Assembly (NCBI RefSeq): GCF_017877355.1 | Contig: NZ_JAGIPR010000003.1 | Location: 372,001-436,000 of the forward strand | Reading direction: 5' to 3' | Length of the DNA: 64,000 nt | DNA from: Chryseobacterium jejuense | GTDB lineage: Bacteria > Bacteroidota > Bacteroidia > Flavobacteriales > Weeksellaceae | In this document: one piece after another, positions 1 through 7,762 of the stretch | Layout: each line of letters begins with the position of its first letter | Position numbering within the stretch: the first letter of the stretch is position 1 | Notes under the pieces: generated by a model | The model's input: only the letters and a program-made list of their open reading frames with translations | What the model was told of the DNA's origin: nothing | Database searches by the model: none | Made by a program: the position numbers and the translations under genes

Positions 1-165
1 TCGTTGCAAAGGAAGTTTTACAGGTGAAATTTCTAAATTGGTTTGCAGAAATTCTTCGTCGTATTGAAAATAGATGATACCATCACGAATTGCCAGACGT
101 CCAATGGGTTGAATTCCAGAACCAAAATTCAATCCTACTTTTATTTCTTTTATTGCTATTTTCAT
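1..165 (-). CDS. HipA-like toxin kinase, N-terminal part (runs off left edge)
   Basis: The reverse strand opens with an ATG at 165 and stays open to the window edge, giving about 55 residues that begin MKIAIKEIKVGLNFGSG and contain GRLAIRDGIIYFQYDEEFL. This resembles the N-terminal subdomain (couple_hipA) of HipA serine/threonine kinases, the toxins of hipBA modules. The start overlaps the stop of the upstream HTH gene by four bases (ATGA), the usual layout of hipB-hipA operons. The kinase domain lies outside the window, so activity cannot be judged. The family call rests on the short N-terminus plus the context. Confidence 0.65.
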   Translation of the reverse strand, partial: MKIAIKEIKVGLNFGSGIQPIGRLAIRDGIIYFQYDEEFLQTNLEISPVKLPLQR

Positions 166-467
166 TTTTTGTTTCCTCGTTTTTTAATGGGCTTTTCCTC
201 TGATTTCAGTACATCATCAATAGATTTAAAACTCTGCTCCTTCGGTTTTAAAACATCAACCATTTCTTCTAATCCACCAACAACTGAAAGCAATTTTAGA
301 AATGAATCCAAAGAGATCAAGCCTTTTTGCTCAAATTTTCTTAGAGTTGGTAAAGGAACACCCGATCTTTCAGCCAAACCTTCCTGTGTTAGATTCATTT
401 GCAATCGCCTTTCACGGACATTATCAACTAGTTTTTTCTGAATTTTGGACAGAGAAACAAATAACAT
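162..467 (-). CDS. HipB-like XRE-family antitoxin/repressor
   Basis: This 101-residue protein has an XRE helix-turn-helix at about residues 16-50 (RRLQMNLTQEGLAERSGVP, then LPTLRKFEQKG). A lysine-rich tail ends KKRGNKK. HipB-type antitoxins bind HipA and repress their own operon. The stop overlaps the start of the HipA-like gene by ATGA, so the two are translationally coupled. A TAnnTTTG promoter lies upstream. The family is broad, but the pairing makes antitoxin the best reading. Confidence 0.75.
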   Translation of the reverse strand: MLFVSLSKIQKKLVDNVRERRLQMNLTQEGLAERSGVPLPTLRKFEQKGLISLDSFLKLLSVVGGLEEMVDVLKPKEQSFKSIDDVLKSEEKPIKKRGNKK

Positions 468-518
468 AATAGTAGTATTTATTATAATTAATTAACAATA
501 AATAATATTATTGTATTA

Positions 519-526
519 CAAATATA
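519..526 (-). promoter_or_regulatory. -7 promoter box for the hipBA-type operon
   Basis: The reverse strand reads TATATTTG, a perfect match to the Bacteroidota -7 consensus TAnnTTTG, about 50 nt before the antitoxin ATG. The leader between them is almost pure A/T, with short inverted stretches that could hold an autoregulatory operator. No clear TTG -33 box is seen. Confidence 0.5.
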
Positions 527-539
527 CGGAATTATTATA

Positions 540-826
540 AGATATGTGAAACACATGGTCAATTTAACCACCTAATTACACTGCAAAATTTAAGAAATAC
601 TGTTTTATATTAGAATGTTTTTAAATAATTAATTAATTCAAAAGAGTTTAACCAGTTGAATACGGATTATGACTTGATTGTTGAAAAAAAGTTAAACAAA
701 TTTATAATTACTCTGAAACAGCTTATATTGCAAAATGGTTTTGAAAATATTGTATATAATTAAAGAACCGGATTTGAGAAATCAAACTAATTATACCGCA
801 GGCTTGCAATCCAGGCAAGTCAGAAA
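540..826. other. AT-rich gap without a recognised gene
   Basis: This stretch lies between the antitoxin promoter and the TnpB-like remnant. A short plus-strand frame from about 734 (MVLKILYIIKEPDLRNQTNY onward) stops just where the remnant's ATG begins and is offset by one frame from it. It may be decayed upstream sequence, but I cannot assign it. Nothing else recognisable is present. Confidence 0.4.
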
Positions 827-1132
827 ATGATTCAAGCCGGAGTAGCCTATGTCCGTTCGGGAAATGGAGCCAAACGGAAACAAAAGGCACTTTATAAAAC
901 AGAAAATTTTGAAAGCAGATATGTAAGTCATCGGCTTCATTTGTACAGCCGGAAGCTTATTGATTTCTGCATCCAGCAGCAGGCTGGAACACTTATTCTT
1001 AAAGATCAGGAAGACAAGATAGGAATTGCAAAAGAACAGGAATTTGTGCTTCGCAACTGGAGTTATTATGAATTGCAGACCAAAATAAAATACAAAGCAG
1101 AAAAGGCAGGTATCGAATTAATTATTGGATAG
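827..1132 (+). pseudogene. TnpB-like (IS200/IS605 OrfB) remnant
   Basis: The 101-residue open frame resembles the middle to RuvC-II part of TnpB-type RNA-guided nucleases: a basic stretch (AKRKQKAL), then HLYSRKLIDFCIQQQAGTL, then VLRNWSYYELQTKIKYKAEK. TnpB proteins are normally about 350-450 residues. The wedge and RuvC-I part upstream and the zinc-finger and RuvC-III part downstream are missing, and no tnpA is nearby. An offset frame just upstream ends where this one begins, which hints at a frameshift. The frame is therefore read as a decayed fragment. The assignment is from remembered family patterns and is moderate. Confidence 0.5.
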
Positions 1133-1140
1133 CTGAAAAA

Positions 1141-1230
1141 AACAACGAGGGTGCTTGTAAACCCGTAGGGTGAGGTCACGAACACTCACTAAATACTTTA
1201 GTAGTATATACAACGGCGTGGGCTTCTTTT
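1141..1230 (+). ncRNA. Candidate structured RNA or repeat 3' of the TnpB-like remnant
   Basis: A more GC-rich island follows the remnant's stop. Short stems can be drawn: GGGT 1149-1152 with ACCC 1161-1164, GTGAG 1170-1174 with CTCAC 1185-1189, and ATACT 1193-1197 with AGTAT 1203-1207. It ends GGCGTGGGCTTCTTTTTT. TnpB guide RNAs (omega RNA) come from this position, at the 3' end of the gene. The stems are short and no covariation is available, so this is tentative. Confidence 0.25.
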
Positions 1231-1528
1231 TTATCTCAAAGACAGGGTAATAAAAGAAAATAACTGATTATAGTAGAGAAGAAAATTGTTGAATAAATTT
1301 ATAAATTCAATTACAGGGAAAATCACGGATTGTTAAGGAGTAATATTTTGATAACGTTTTGGGTATTGTCGAAGGCGGGGATTATTAGCACAAAAGTTCA
1401 ATAGAATTACTGATATTGAACCTTGTACAAATGTTTCATAGAAGCACTTCAGCCGCCATATTGCCATACTGGTGTTACAAGCTGCCGTTTTATTCATCGT
1501 CTTCATCTTCCGTTTTTGTTCGTGTCCA
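1231..1528. other. Gap between the TnpB-like remnant and the DUF4262 gene
   Basis: No gene is supported here. An open reverse frame through 1333-1587 has no recognisable content and overlaps the DUF4262 gene end in another frame. The DNA is AT-rich with one GC-richer patch near 1440-1500. Confidence 0.4.
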
Positions 1529-2245
1529 CTATCCGCCAATATATTCTCGTTCCGCTTGTTCTCCATAATCAAGGTCAAAAACTTCATTGAGTGTTTTGTC
1601 TTTGAGTGTCATTTGTTCCAATGCAACAAGCTTTGCATCTTCAATTATTTGGTTTCCTGTCAAAAACTGCCAGTCACCATCATTGTCGTGAATAACACAA
1701 AGAATTGGTTTGTCAAATTCTAACCATTGTTTGGTCGTAAAAATGGCAATATTTTTTGCTTCTCTAAATTTAAAATCAGCATTTCTGTCAAGTAACGGTT
1801 GTCTATACTCAAATTCTTCTTCATAGTCTTTGTTCCAAGGAAATTTATTGTTTCGGTCAGTCCATATAAGTTGAATTGCAGGAAAGTTTTTGGACTCATA
1901 GAAGTTTATTGCTTGTCCAAAGTAATTGGAAATATTTCTACTATCAACAGTTACAAATTGAGTATTGCTGTTTTCAAAAAAGTCGTCATAATTTTTACCG
2001 ACTTCAATTGTCCTACCAGTTTTTGCAATTTCTCCTGCGTCACTAAGTATTAGATGCAAAATCTTTGTCGTTAAGCCGAATGAAATAATTTCTGGATGCT
2101 TAAAGTTTTTCCAAAGTCCAACTGTATAAGCAAATGAAAGCAAATAGTCATTCGCTTCTAATAACATTACTGTCCAGCCGAATTTTTCAATGTCAGCGGA
2201 AAGTTTCTTGTCGTCAATGCAGTTATGTTCTTGGTCTGTCGTCAT
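1529..2245 (-). CDS. DUF4262 domain protein
   Basis: A 238-residue protein from an ATG at 2245. That start is preferred over an ATG at 2299, because the longer form would overlap the end of the upstream membrane-protein remnant. The N-terminal half fits DUF4262: KFGWTVMLLEANDYLLSFAYTVGL followed by HPEIISFGL. The C-terminal half has the accompanying pattern CVIHDNDGDWQFLTG and ends LDYGEQAEREYIGG. The function of DUF4262 is unknown; such genes are common in accessory regions and some occur as immunity-like partners. The protein is probably soluble, as no signal or membrane segment is seen. Confidence 0.7.
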   Translation of the reverse strand: MTTDQEHNCIDDKKLSADIEKFGWTVMLLEANDYLLSFAYTVGLWKNFKHPEIISFGLTTKILHLILSDAGEIAKTGRTIEVGKNYDDFFENSNTQFVTVDSRNISNYFGQAINFYESKNFPAIQLIWTDRNNKFPWNKDYEEEFEYRQPLLDRNADFKFREAKNIAIFTTKQWLEFDKPILCVIHDNDGDWQFLTGNQIIEDAKLVALEQMTLKDKTLNEVFDLDYGEQAEREYIGG

Positions 2246-2270
2246 ACGGTTGTTTGTAACGGTTATTGGT

Positions 2271-2677
2271 TTATATTTTGGTTTTTTTGTCTTTAGCACA
2301 CAGTCTTAGGATTATGGGAATAGAAATCAATATATAAAGTCCAAAGATTATTTGTAAAACTATTTTATAATCATCAGAATTGCCAAATCTTTCAAACGTC
2401 AACCCGTTTGTATTTATTAGTACGTCTGAAACAATGATTAAATTAGAAATTATTAAAGCTGGAACAATACTTCTTAAAATTAAGATAATAGCTAAAAAAT
2501 CTAAGAAAGTTAACGATACCCAATATATGTTTTTCTACGTAGGCACTTTTTATTAAGTATTAAGCCATAATTTAACAAGTCCAATACATGAGTAGTTGTC
2601 CCAATGGCAAAACCTAAAACATAGATTGCTAGCAATATTTTTATTGTCTTAGGATATTCTAAAAAGTCTATTTTCAA
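2271..2677 (-). pseudogene. Small membrane protein, frameshifted
   Basis: Two reverse frames together encode one hydrophobic protein. The first begins near a TTG at 2677 (KIDFLEYPKTIKILLAIYVL) and stops after KKCLRRKTYIGYR. The second continues as YWVSLTFLDFLAIILILR and ends ILRLCAKDKKTKI at the stop 2271-2273. Adding one A in the A-run near 2545-2555 would join them into a protein of about 130 residues with three or four membrane segments. This is a real frameshift or a base-call error in a homopolymer. I do not recognise the family. It lies 25 bp upstream of the DUF4262 gene, in the same direction. Confidence 0.5.
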
Positions 2678-2732
2678 TTATTTTCGTTAAAAGTCTTAAT
2701 GTCTAGTTGGTGTCGATAGTACCATTGCACAC

Positions 2733-2856
2733 AACGGTCAAGTATAAGCGTAGTGCGGGATTTCGATGCGATTCACTTTCCCCTCGTACCAAACTTAATT
2801 GAAAGCCAAAATATTTAATTTTAGCGAATCAACCCGAATTACGCTTATACAATGTT
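2733..2856. repeat. attC-like palindromic site
   Basis: A perfect 11-bp inverted repeat (GTATAAGCGTA at 2742-2752, TACGCTTATAC at 2840-2850) is bracketed outside by AAC (2733-2735) and GTT (2854-2856). Inside, GCGGG near 2755 can pair with CCCG near 2833. AAC...GTT outside a long imperfect stem is the topology of integron attC recombination sites. The bases next to AAC and GTT do not fit the class 1 RYYYAAC/GTTRRRY consensus well. The stop of the small gene at 2845 lies inside the right arm, as often seen for cassette genes. Confidence 0.45.
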
Positions 2857-3054
2857 ACCTGCTTTTATTTTTTTTCTGGGTTTATAATTGCAAGCTCTAT
2901 TTTCTTTATATTCAATTCTATGCTCGGAAAGTAATTGAACAATAATTTCTCTTGTTTCATTTTCGTCAAGACCAAATTTTTCTCCAAGTTCAATTTCATT
3001 TAGCTGACCATCATTTTCGATTAAAGCGTTGTAATACCTGTCTTTATTTTCCAT
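2845..3054 (-). CDS. Small winged-helix-like protein, unknown function
   Basis: This 69-residue protein (MENKDRYYNALIENDGQLNE onward) has a pattern like a small winged helix: a short helix, then LGEKFGLDENETREIIVQLL, then a basic C-terminus KPRKKIKAGNIV. Its start overlaps the end of the methyltransferase gene by 11 bp, so the two are probably co-translated. Its stop codon sits within the right arm of the attC-like palindrome. The family is not recognised; DNA binding is an inference from the helix pattern only. Confidence 0.6.
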   Translation of the reverse strand: MENKDRYYNALIENDGQLNEIELGEKFGLDENETREIIVQLLSEHRIEYKENRACNYKPRKKIKAGNIV

Positions 3055-3883
3055 AACTCAATTGTTTTTTTACAGCTATCATCATATGTGGACTAAATGG
3101 TAAAAGATAACTGTCGTTTTCTGTGACTTGTATAAGTTCTAATAATGCTTTCTGTTTTTTGTCATTCAGCATATTGGCAAAGTAATCTTTGTCCAACCAG
3201 GCCATACCTTCAACTGCGTAAGTATTAAGATGGGTTAACTCTTGATTTAAAAACTCTTCTTTCAGCTGTTCAGGTTTATGATAATACGCCTCAGCTAAAA
3301 GCCAAGGAAAATCATCTGGTGGATTATGAATTCCCGTTGTTAATTCCTCCTTGCACATTTCAAAAAATGGTCTTTTGTGAATTAGACCATTTAGAAGACC
3401 TACCAAAGTTGATGCAGTATAGTTAATTGCAAAACCCAAAATAATTCCGTTATTTTTTAGGACTCTTTTTGCTTCGCAAATGGTTAAATCTCTGTCTTCC
3501 TTTTTTTGAAGATGGTAAAGAGGTCCGTGTAAAATTATAAGGTCTGCAAAATTATTAGGGAATTCCAATTTTCGTGATTCGCCTAAGTGAACAGAAAACT
3601 TATTTTTCAATTTATTAGTCCTGTTTTGAGCCAATTTAATATGTTTGGCAACTGGTTCTACCAAATGAACCTGATGTCCTTTTTTGGCAAGCCATTCAGA
3701 ATATTTTCCCGTTCCACCACCAATATCAATTATTGTTGAAGATGAAGAAGGAATGTATTTTTCTATGAGCGATTTAATTCTTTCAAATTCAAATACTCCC
3801 ATTCCTTTATCAAGTCTGGTTTCTTCTGACGCTTTATTGTAAAACACTTCGATGTTTCTGCTTATTAACTGTTTACTATTCAT
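3044..3883 (-). CDS. Class I SAM-dependent methyltransferase
   Basis: A 279-residue protein with a Rossmann methyltransferase fold. Motif I is IIDIGGGTGKYSEWLAKKGH at about residues 51-70, an acidic residue follows in VHLVEP, motif IV is FADLIILHGPLYHL, and motif VI is RVLKNNGIILGF. This matches the Methyltransf_11/25 type that acts on small molecules or lipids, using S-adenosylmethionine in the cytoplasm. The substrate cannot be read from sequence. It is followed by the overlapping 69-residue gene and then the attC-like site, and may be part of a mobile cassette. Confidence 0.8.
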   Translation of the reverse strand: MNSKQLISRNIEVFYNKASEETRLDKGMGVFEFERIKSLIEKYIPSSSSTIIDIGGGTGKYSEWLAKKGHQVHLVEPVAKHIKLAQNRTNKLKNKFSVHLGESRKLEFPNNFADLIILHGPLYHLQKKEDRDLTICEAKRVLKNNGIILGFAINYTASTLVGLLNGLIHKRPFFEMCKEELTTGIHNPPDDFPWLLAEAYYHKPEQLKEEFLNQELTHLNTYAVEGMAWLDKDYFANMLNDKKQKALLELIQVTENDSYLLPFSPHMMIAVKKQLSYGK

Positions 3884-3904
3884 TTTTAATCACTGAATTA
3901 TCAT

Positions 3905-4077
3905 CACGATCTGAAATGCAGAGCACTTTGTACCGTGATAAAGCAATCGATTTACAATCAATTGCTATTGTTTAAAATTTGATGAAATAACTGGATATGA
4001 TTATCTGTGCATTAAAAAATCGGATGATTTCTATGCGTTAATTACTCGTTTTGCCGAGTTTATCCTTTTGAGAAGGA
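3905..4077. repeat. Cluster of small palindromes upstream of the methyltransferase
   Basis: In this 207-bp gap, 3942-3966 is an imperfect palindrome (AGCAATCGATT / AATCAATTGCT, one mismatch). Two hairpins lie in tandem at 4044-4059 (ACTCG/CGAGT) and 4063-4077 (TCCTT/AAGGA). ATCACG near 3905 can pair with CGTGAT near 3934. They may be recombination or terminator structures of the mobile region. Confidence 0.4.
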
Positions 4078-4090
4078 CACAGATAATATG

Positions 4091-4486
4091 TTATTTTAGT
4101 AAAACAGACTGCAAAGATAGAAATTCTTGATTAATTCTATTCGAGATGATGGTTTTAATTGCAGTAACTTCCAAATTTACGCATTGCATCAATCTGATTT
4201 TATATAACTTGCGTAAAGAAAATTCTATCGCTTCTTGATGAATTTCATCATTTGATTTATGGTTGTTTTTTAATAACCATTCGTCAATTTTTTTGCGTTC
4301 AAAAAAGAGAACTTTCCCGTTGGGTTTGGAAAAAGGAATATTGTGCGAATGAACTAATTTGTAAATGTAGGATTTCTTGAATCCCATATAATCCGCAAGT
4401 TCTTCGACGTTCAGAATTTTCTTTAAACCGAAAATATGTTTTTCAATTCGGTTGAGTTTGTGCAGAATGATTTCGTTATTTTCCAT
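4091..4486 (-). CDS. Excisionase-like helix-turn-helix protein
   Basis: A 131-residue protein with an HTH_17 (MerR/excisionase-like) domain at about residues 22-72: LNVEELADYMGFKKSYIYKL, then HNIPFSKPNGKVLFFERKKIDEWLL in the usual wing pattern. Such proteins accompany tyrosine integrases in Bacteroidota mobile elements and direct excision or act as regulators. Here it lies about 200 bp downstream of a decayed integrase on the same strand. The tail after residue 100 is unassigned and longer than usual. Confidence 0.75.
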   Translation of the reverse strand: MENNEIILHKLNRIEKHIFGLKKILNVEELADYMGFKKSYIYKLVHSHNIPFSKPNGKVLFFERKKIDEWLLKNNHKSNDEIHQEAIEFSLRKLYKIRLMQCVNLEVTAIKTIISNRINQEFLSLQSVLLK

Positions 4487-4581
4487 TGCTTTCGTTTAAC
4501 AAATTTACTGAAGCAAAAGTCATCATAGTAAACCATAAAAACAATATAATCAAACATTTAAAGGCGGAATAAGAATACTGT

Positions 4582-4622
4582 GGATTAATCCGGAATGTCA
4601 AAAGTCTAAATAAGATTAATCT
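4582..4622. repeat. Pair of related palindromic 10-mers between integrase and HTH gene
   Basis: GGATTAATCC at 4582-4591 and AGATTAATCT at 4613-4622 are both perfect palindromes, 31 bp apart, each followed by a GGAAT/GGATT-like sequence. They could be binding sites for the excisionase-like protein or integrase arm sites. Confidence 0.35.
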
Positions 4623-4685
4623 GGATTAAAATAGATTCACTACAATTTTACTAACAAAAATATTACTCTAACAAAAATATATTTT

Positions 4686-5823
4686 TTACAGTTCGATATT
4701 TAGTTCCGGGATAATCTCAGCAGCTTCTTTCATTTTGCTATCCACAATTTTTGCATAAATCTGTGTAGTTCTTAATTCTCTATGTCCTAATATTTTGGAA
4801 ACGGTGTAAATATCTGCACCATTTTCCAGGAGTAAAACAGCATTCGTATGTTGAGCTGAATGAAAAGTAATATGTTTAGGAACCGCAGCACGATTACACC
4901 AGCGGATAATTTCAGTATTGTAGGTCATTCCATATTTTAAGCCTTTAAAAACTCTTTCTTGGGGATCCTGTCTTTCGCCCAATAATTCTCTGTCTTGTTT
5001 TGAAATATAAAGATATTCTACACCCTCTGTTTTTTCTTGTCGGAAATTGACTCTAGAAATATCACCTTCATCACGGACTTTTTTCCAAATTAAAGAATTA
5101 ATATCCGACCAACGTAATCCTGATAAACACGAAAAAAGAAAAGCTTTTTTCAAAACCGGATATTTATATTCCGCTCTTGCTAGTCGTTGTAGTTCATTAA
5201 AAATCAGATATTCTCTTTGGCTTTCAGCCTGCTCAAATGATTTTATTTTTGAAGCATAATTTACTGTCAAATATCCATTATCGAAAGCATTCCGAAGGGC
5301 AGCTTTAAACTTGTTGAAGTAAGAATACTTTGAGTTTTGAGAAAGAGGTAAATCACTCTTACAAATTGCATTCTTTTCAAAGTATTTCCGAACTTTTTTA
5401 ATGAAATATTCATCAATTTCCTCAAAAGTTAAATTCTTTGGAACTACCTTTTTTAAATGTTGGTAAGTAGAGTATCAATACCATAATTATTTGACGAATC
5501 GAGCGTTCGTTTTTCCTCAGCAAGATCAGCGAAGAAATTTAAAAATACTCGCTTAGCTTTCGCAGTATTTTTCAACTCAAATCTTCCTTGAGCATATTCA
5601 GCTTTTCGAATTGCAATAACATTTTCTGCAAATTCCAAAGCTTCTTTATTTTCTTTTTTTCTTTGGCTGTTTTTGGATCTACAATTAAATAAGTATCTAA
5701 ATTCTCGAAACTCCGCAGGTGTTTTCTTTTTCCGTCTTCAGTAATTTCAGAACCACGATAAAACTCGATTGACAGACTAATCCTTCCGTCTTTTAATTTT
5801 CTTTGACTAAGTGATATTTTCAT
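4686..5823 (-). pseudogene. Tyrosine recombinase (phage-type integrase), decayed
   Basis: Three reverse frames make one integrase of about 375 residues. The N-terminal arm domain starts MKISLSQRKLKDGRISLSIE at 5823. The reading shifts near an A-run at 5650-5660 to EFAENVIAIRKAEYAQGRFE. It shifts again near 5470-5500 into the core-binding and catalytic part. The first catalytic Arg is present (CLSGLRWSD), as are LLGH-type GHRELRTTQ and the Tyr in IYAKI. The conserved HxxR box reads HSAQ, so the second catalytic Arg is Gln. Two frameshifts plus this change argue for an inactive gene. It lies next to the 3' end of mnmE, a known type of island insertion site. Confidence 0.8.
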
Positions 5824-5972
5824 AAATTCTGTTTTGTACTACTTTTCACTATTTTCAATGTCTGAAGTAGTACAGAAGTGGTACAAATATAGTCTAATAA
5901 GAGAAAATAAAACTTATATAAATATCTGATAGTCAACTAGAAGAAGGAAAAAGAAATCAAAGAAAAGCTAAT

Positions 5973-7358
5973 TTATTTCCCGATACAGAATTTCGAGAAA
6001 ATATTCCCCAGCACTTCATCATTCGTTACCTCACCAGAGATCTCACCAAGGTGTTCCAGAGCGTTTCTCAGCTCATAAGCCAGTAATTCTGTAGAAATCT
6101 GGAAAGAAATAGCTTCTTTTACCTTGTTTACCGCATCTAAAGATTTTTGTAAAGCTTCGAAATGACGTTGATTGGTGATAACCACGTTATTTTCTTCCGA
6201 TTTTAATTGCTCTACGTAAGAAGATAATTCATTCTTAAGATCCTGAATATTCTGGTTTTCAACAGCAGAAATTTTGATGAAGTCAAATTCGTGCGAAATA
6301 GCCTTTCTGAAAATATCTTCTGCCGTTTCGTATTTTGTAGGAGTAACCTCGTCAATTTTAGTGGCACAGATGATTAATTTCAAATCTTCTCTTAACAAAG
6401 ACTGAATCATTTCAATGTCCTCAGAGAAATTTTCAGTAGCAGCATCAGCCAGATAGACCAAAATATTGGCATTTTCTACCTTTTCCTTAGCCTTTTTTAC
6501 CCCAATGGCCTCAATTTCATCTACAGTTTCACGCAAACCGGCAGTATCAATCAAACGGAAAGCATGTCCCTTAATATGAAGGATTTCCTCAATAGTGTCT
6601 CTCGTGGTTCCGGCAATATTGCTTACAATAGCTCTCTCTTCTTTCAATAGAGCATTAAGAAGAGTAGACTTCCCAGCATTAGGTTTCCCGATGATCGCAA
6701 CAGCAGTACCATTTTTAATGGCATTTCCATATTGGAAACTCTCAATAAGGGATTTTAATTTTACATCGATCTTATCCAATAGTCCATTTAAAGCAGTCCT
6801 GTCGGCAAATTCTACATCTTCCTCCGCGAAATCCAATTCTAATTCAATAAGAGAAACAAAATTCAAAAGATCAGTTCTTAATAACGATATTTCATTAGTA
6901 ATTCCACCTTTTAATTGGTTGATGGCTACTTTTCTTGAAGCTTCATTTTCAGACGCAATTACATCAGCAATAGCTTCTGCCTGCGAAAGGTCAATTCTTC
7001 CATTGATAAAAGCACGAAGGGTAAATTCTCCAGCTTTAGCCATTCTTGCTCCATTTTTAATAAGGGTTTCAAGAATACGTTTTCCGATATGTGGTGAGCC
7101 GTGAAAAGCAATTTCTACAGAATTTTCTGTAGTGAAACTTTTTGGTGCAAGGAAAATGGAAAGCATGATTTCGTCAATAGCTTCTTCGCCATCCATAAAA
7201 TAACCGTAGTGGATGGTATGGGATTTTTGTTTTTCCAGCTTTTTTGCCGGAAAACTTTTCTGAACTATGGGTAAAACATCATTTCCGGAAACCCGGATAA
7301 TGCCTAAAGCACCTATTCCATTGGCTGTAGCCAGCGCACAAATAGTATCGTTATTCAT
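5973..7358 (-). CDS. mnmE: tRNA modification GTPase MnmE
   Basis: This 461-residue protein is full length for MnmE (TrmE/ThdF), which with MnmG forms the 5-carboxymethylaminomethyl modification at wobble uridine 34 of certain tRNAs in the cytoplasm. The N-terminal folate-binding domain begins MNNDTICALATANG. The G domain has the P-loop GKPNAGKST near residue 224 and the switch II DTAGLRET. The C-terminus is the invariant FCIGK, whose Cys is needed for activity. A TAnnTTTG box lies only 4 nt before the ATG. The 3' end faces the decayed integrase and is the likely attachment site of the left-hand island. Confidence 0.97.
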   Translation of the reverse strand: MNNDTICALATANGIGALGIIRVSGNDVLPIVQKSFPAKKLEKQKSHTIHYGYFMDGEEAIDEIMLSIFLAPKSFTTENSVEIAFHGSPHIGKRILETLIKNGARMAKAGEFTLRAFINGRIDLSQAEAIADVIASENEASRKVAINQLKGGITNEISLLRTDLLNFVSLIELELDFAEEDVEFADRTALNGLLDKIDVKLKSLIESFQYGNAIKNGTAVAIIGKPNAGKSTLLNALLKEERAIVSNIAGTTRDTIEEILHIKGHAFRLIDTAGLRETVDEIEAIGVKKAKEKVENANILVYLADAATENFSEDIEMIQSLLREDLKLIICATKIDEVTPTKYETAEDIFRKAISHEFDFIKISAVENQNIQDLKNELSSYVEQLKSEENNVVITNQRHFEALQKSLDAVNKVKEAISFQISTELLAYELRNALEHLGEISGEVTNDEVLGNIFSKFCIGK

Positions 7359-7362
7359 GGTG

Positions 7363-7370
7363 CAAATTTA
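7363..7370 (-). promoter_or_regulatory. -7 box abutting mnmE start
   Basis: The reverse strand reads TAAATTTG, then CACC, then the mnmE ATG. With only 4 nt between box and start, transcription would begin at or within a few bases of the ATG, giving a leaderless mRNA. Confidence 0.6.
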
Positions 7371-7762
7371 CGCTTTTTAATACAAATTGTATATATGTAT
7401 TGTCTATACTTCTTATCAGGAGAGGTCGTTCAGAATCATTTTTCCAATGAAACGATCTTTTGCATATGCAAAGGGATTTAAAAGCATCAATATTCTTTAG
7501 AATTTTTCCCTTTTATGAACACTATTTTTAAATGTATTTAATTTTGATTTATTTAAATAACTGCCTATCAATAAGTTGTTTTTATTGTAGAATCTAATAC
7601 GAAAAAAAATAACAAAAATGAATTTCGATACAGTATTATATTGTTGTTTAAAAGAGCAGTGGAGTTTGGTATATTAATTGTAGGGTAGGGGTTCGATGAT
7701 GCGAAAAAAATTCATATTTATCATTAAAATATGAATAATTCGTTAATTAAGCTTAAATATAT
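7371..7762. other. Intergenic region with two palindromes
   Basis: About 390 bp between divergent genes. It holds a palindrome centred on TTGCATATGCAA (7460-7471) and a perfect 10-bp inverted repeat ATTCATATTT / AAATATGAAT (7710-7719 and 7727-7736) just before the secreted-protein gene. The latter could be an operator or a 5'UTR hairpin. No gene is seen. Confidence 0.45.

Noticed and set aside
43..441. Open plus-strand frame over the hipBA-type genes
   Set aside because: It is antisense to a gene with a clear HTH and has no family pattern or start signal.
1333..1587. Open reverse frame near the DUF4262 gene end
   Set aside because: It has no recognisable content and overlaps the real gene in another frame.
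5965..5990. Second copy of the mnmE 3' end as an att repeat inside the window
   Set aside because: No direct repeat of the mnmE end was seen in 1-5900, so the island's other end is outside or lost.
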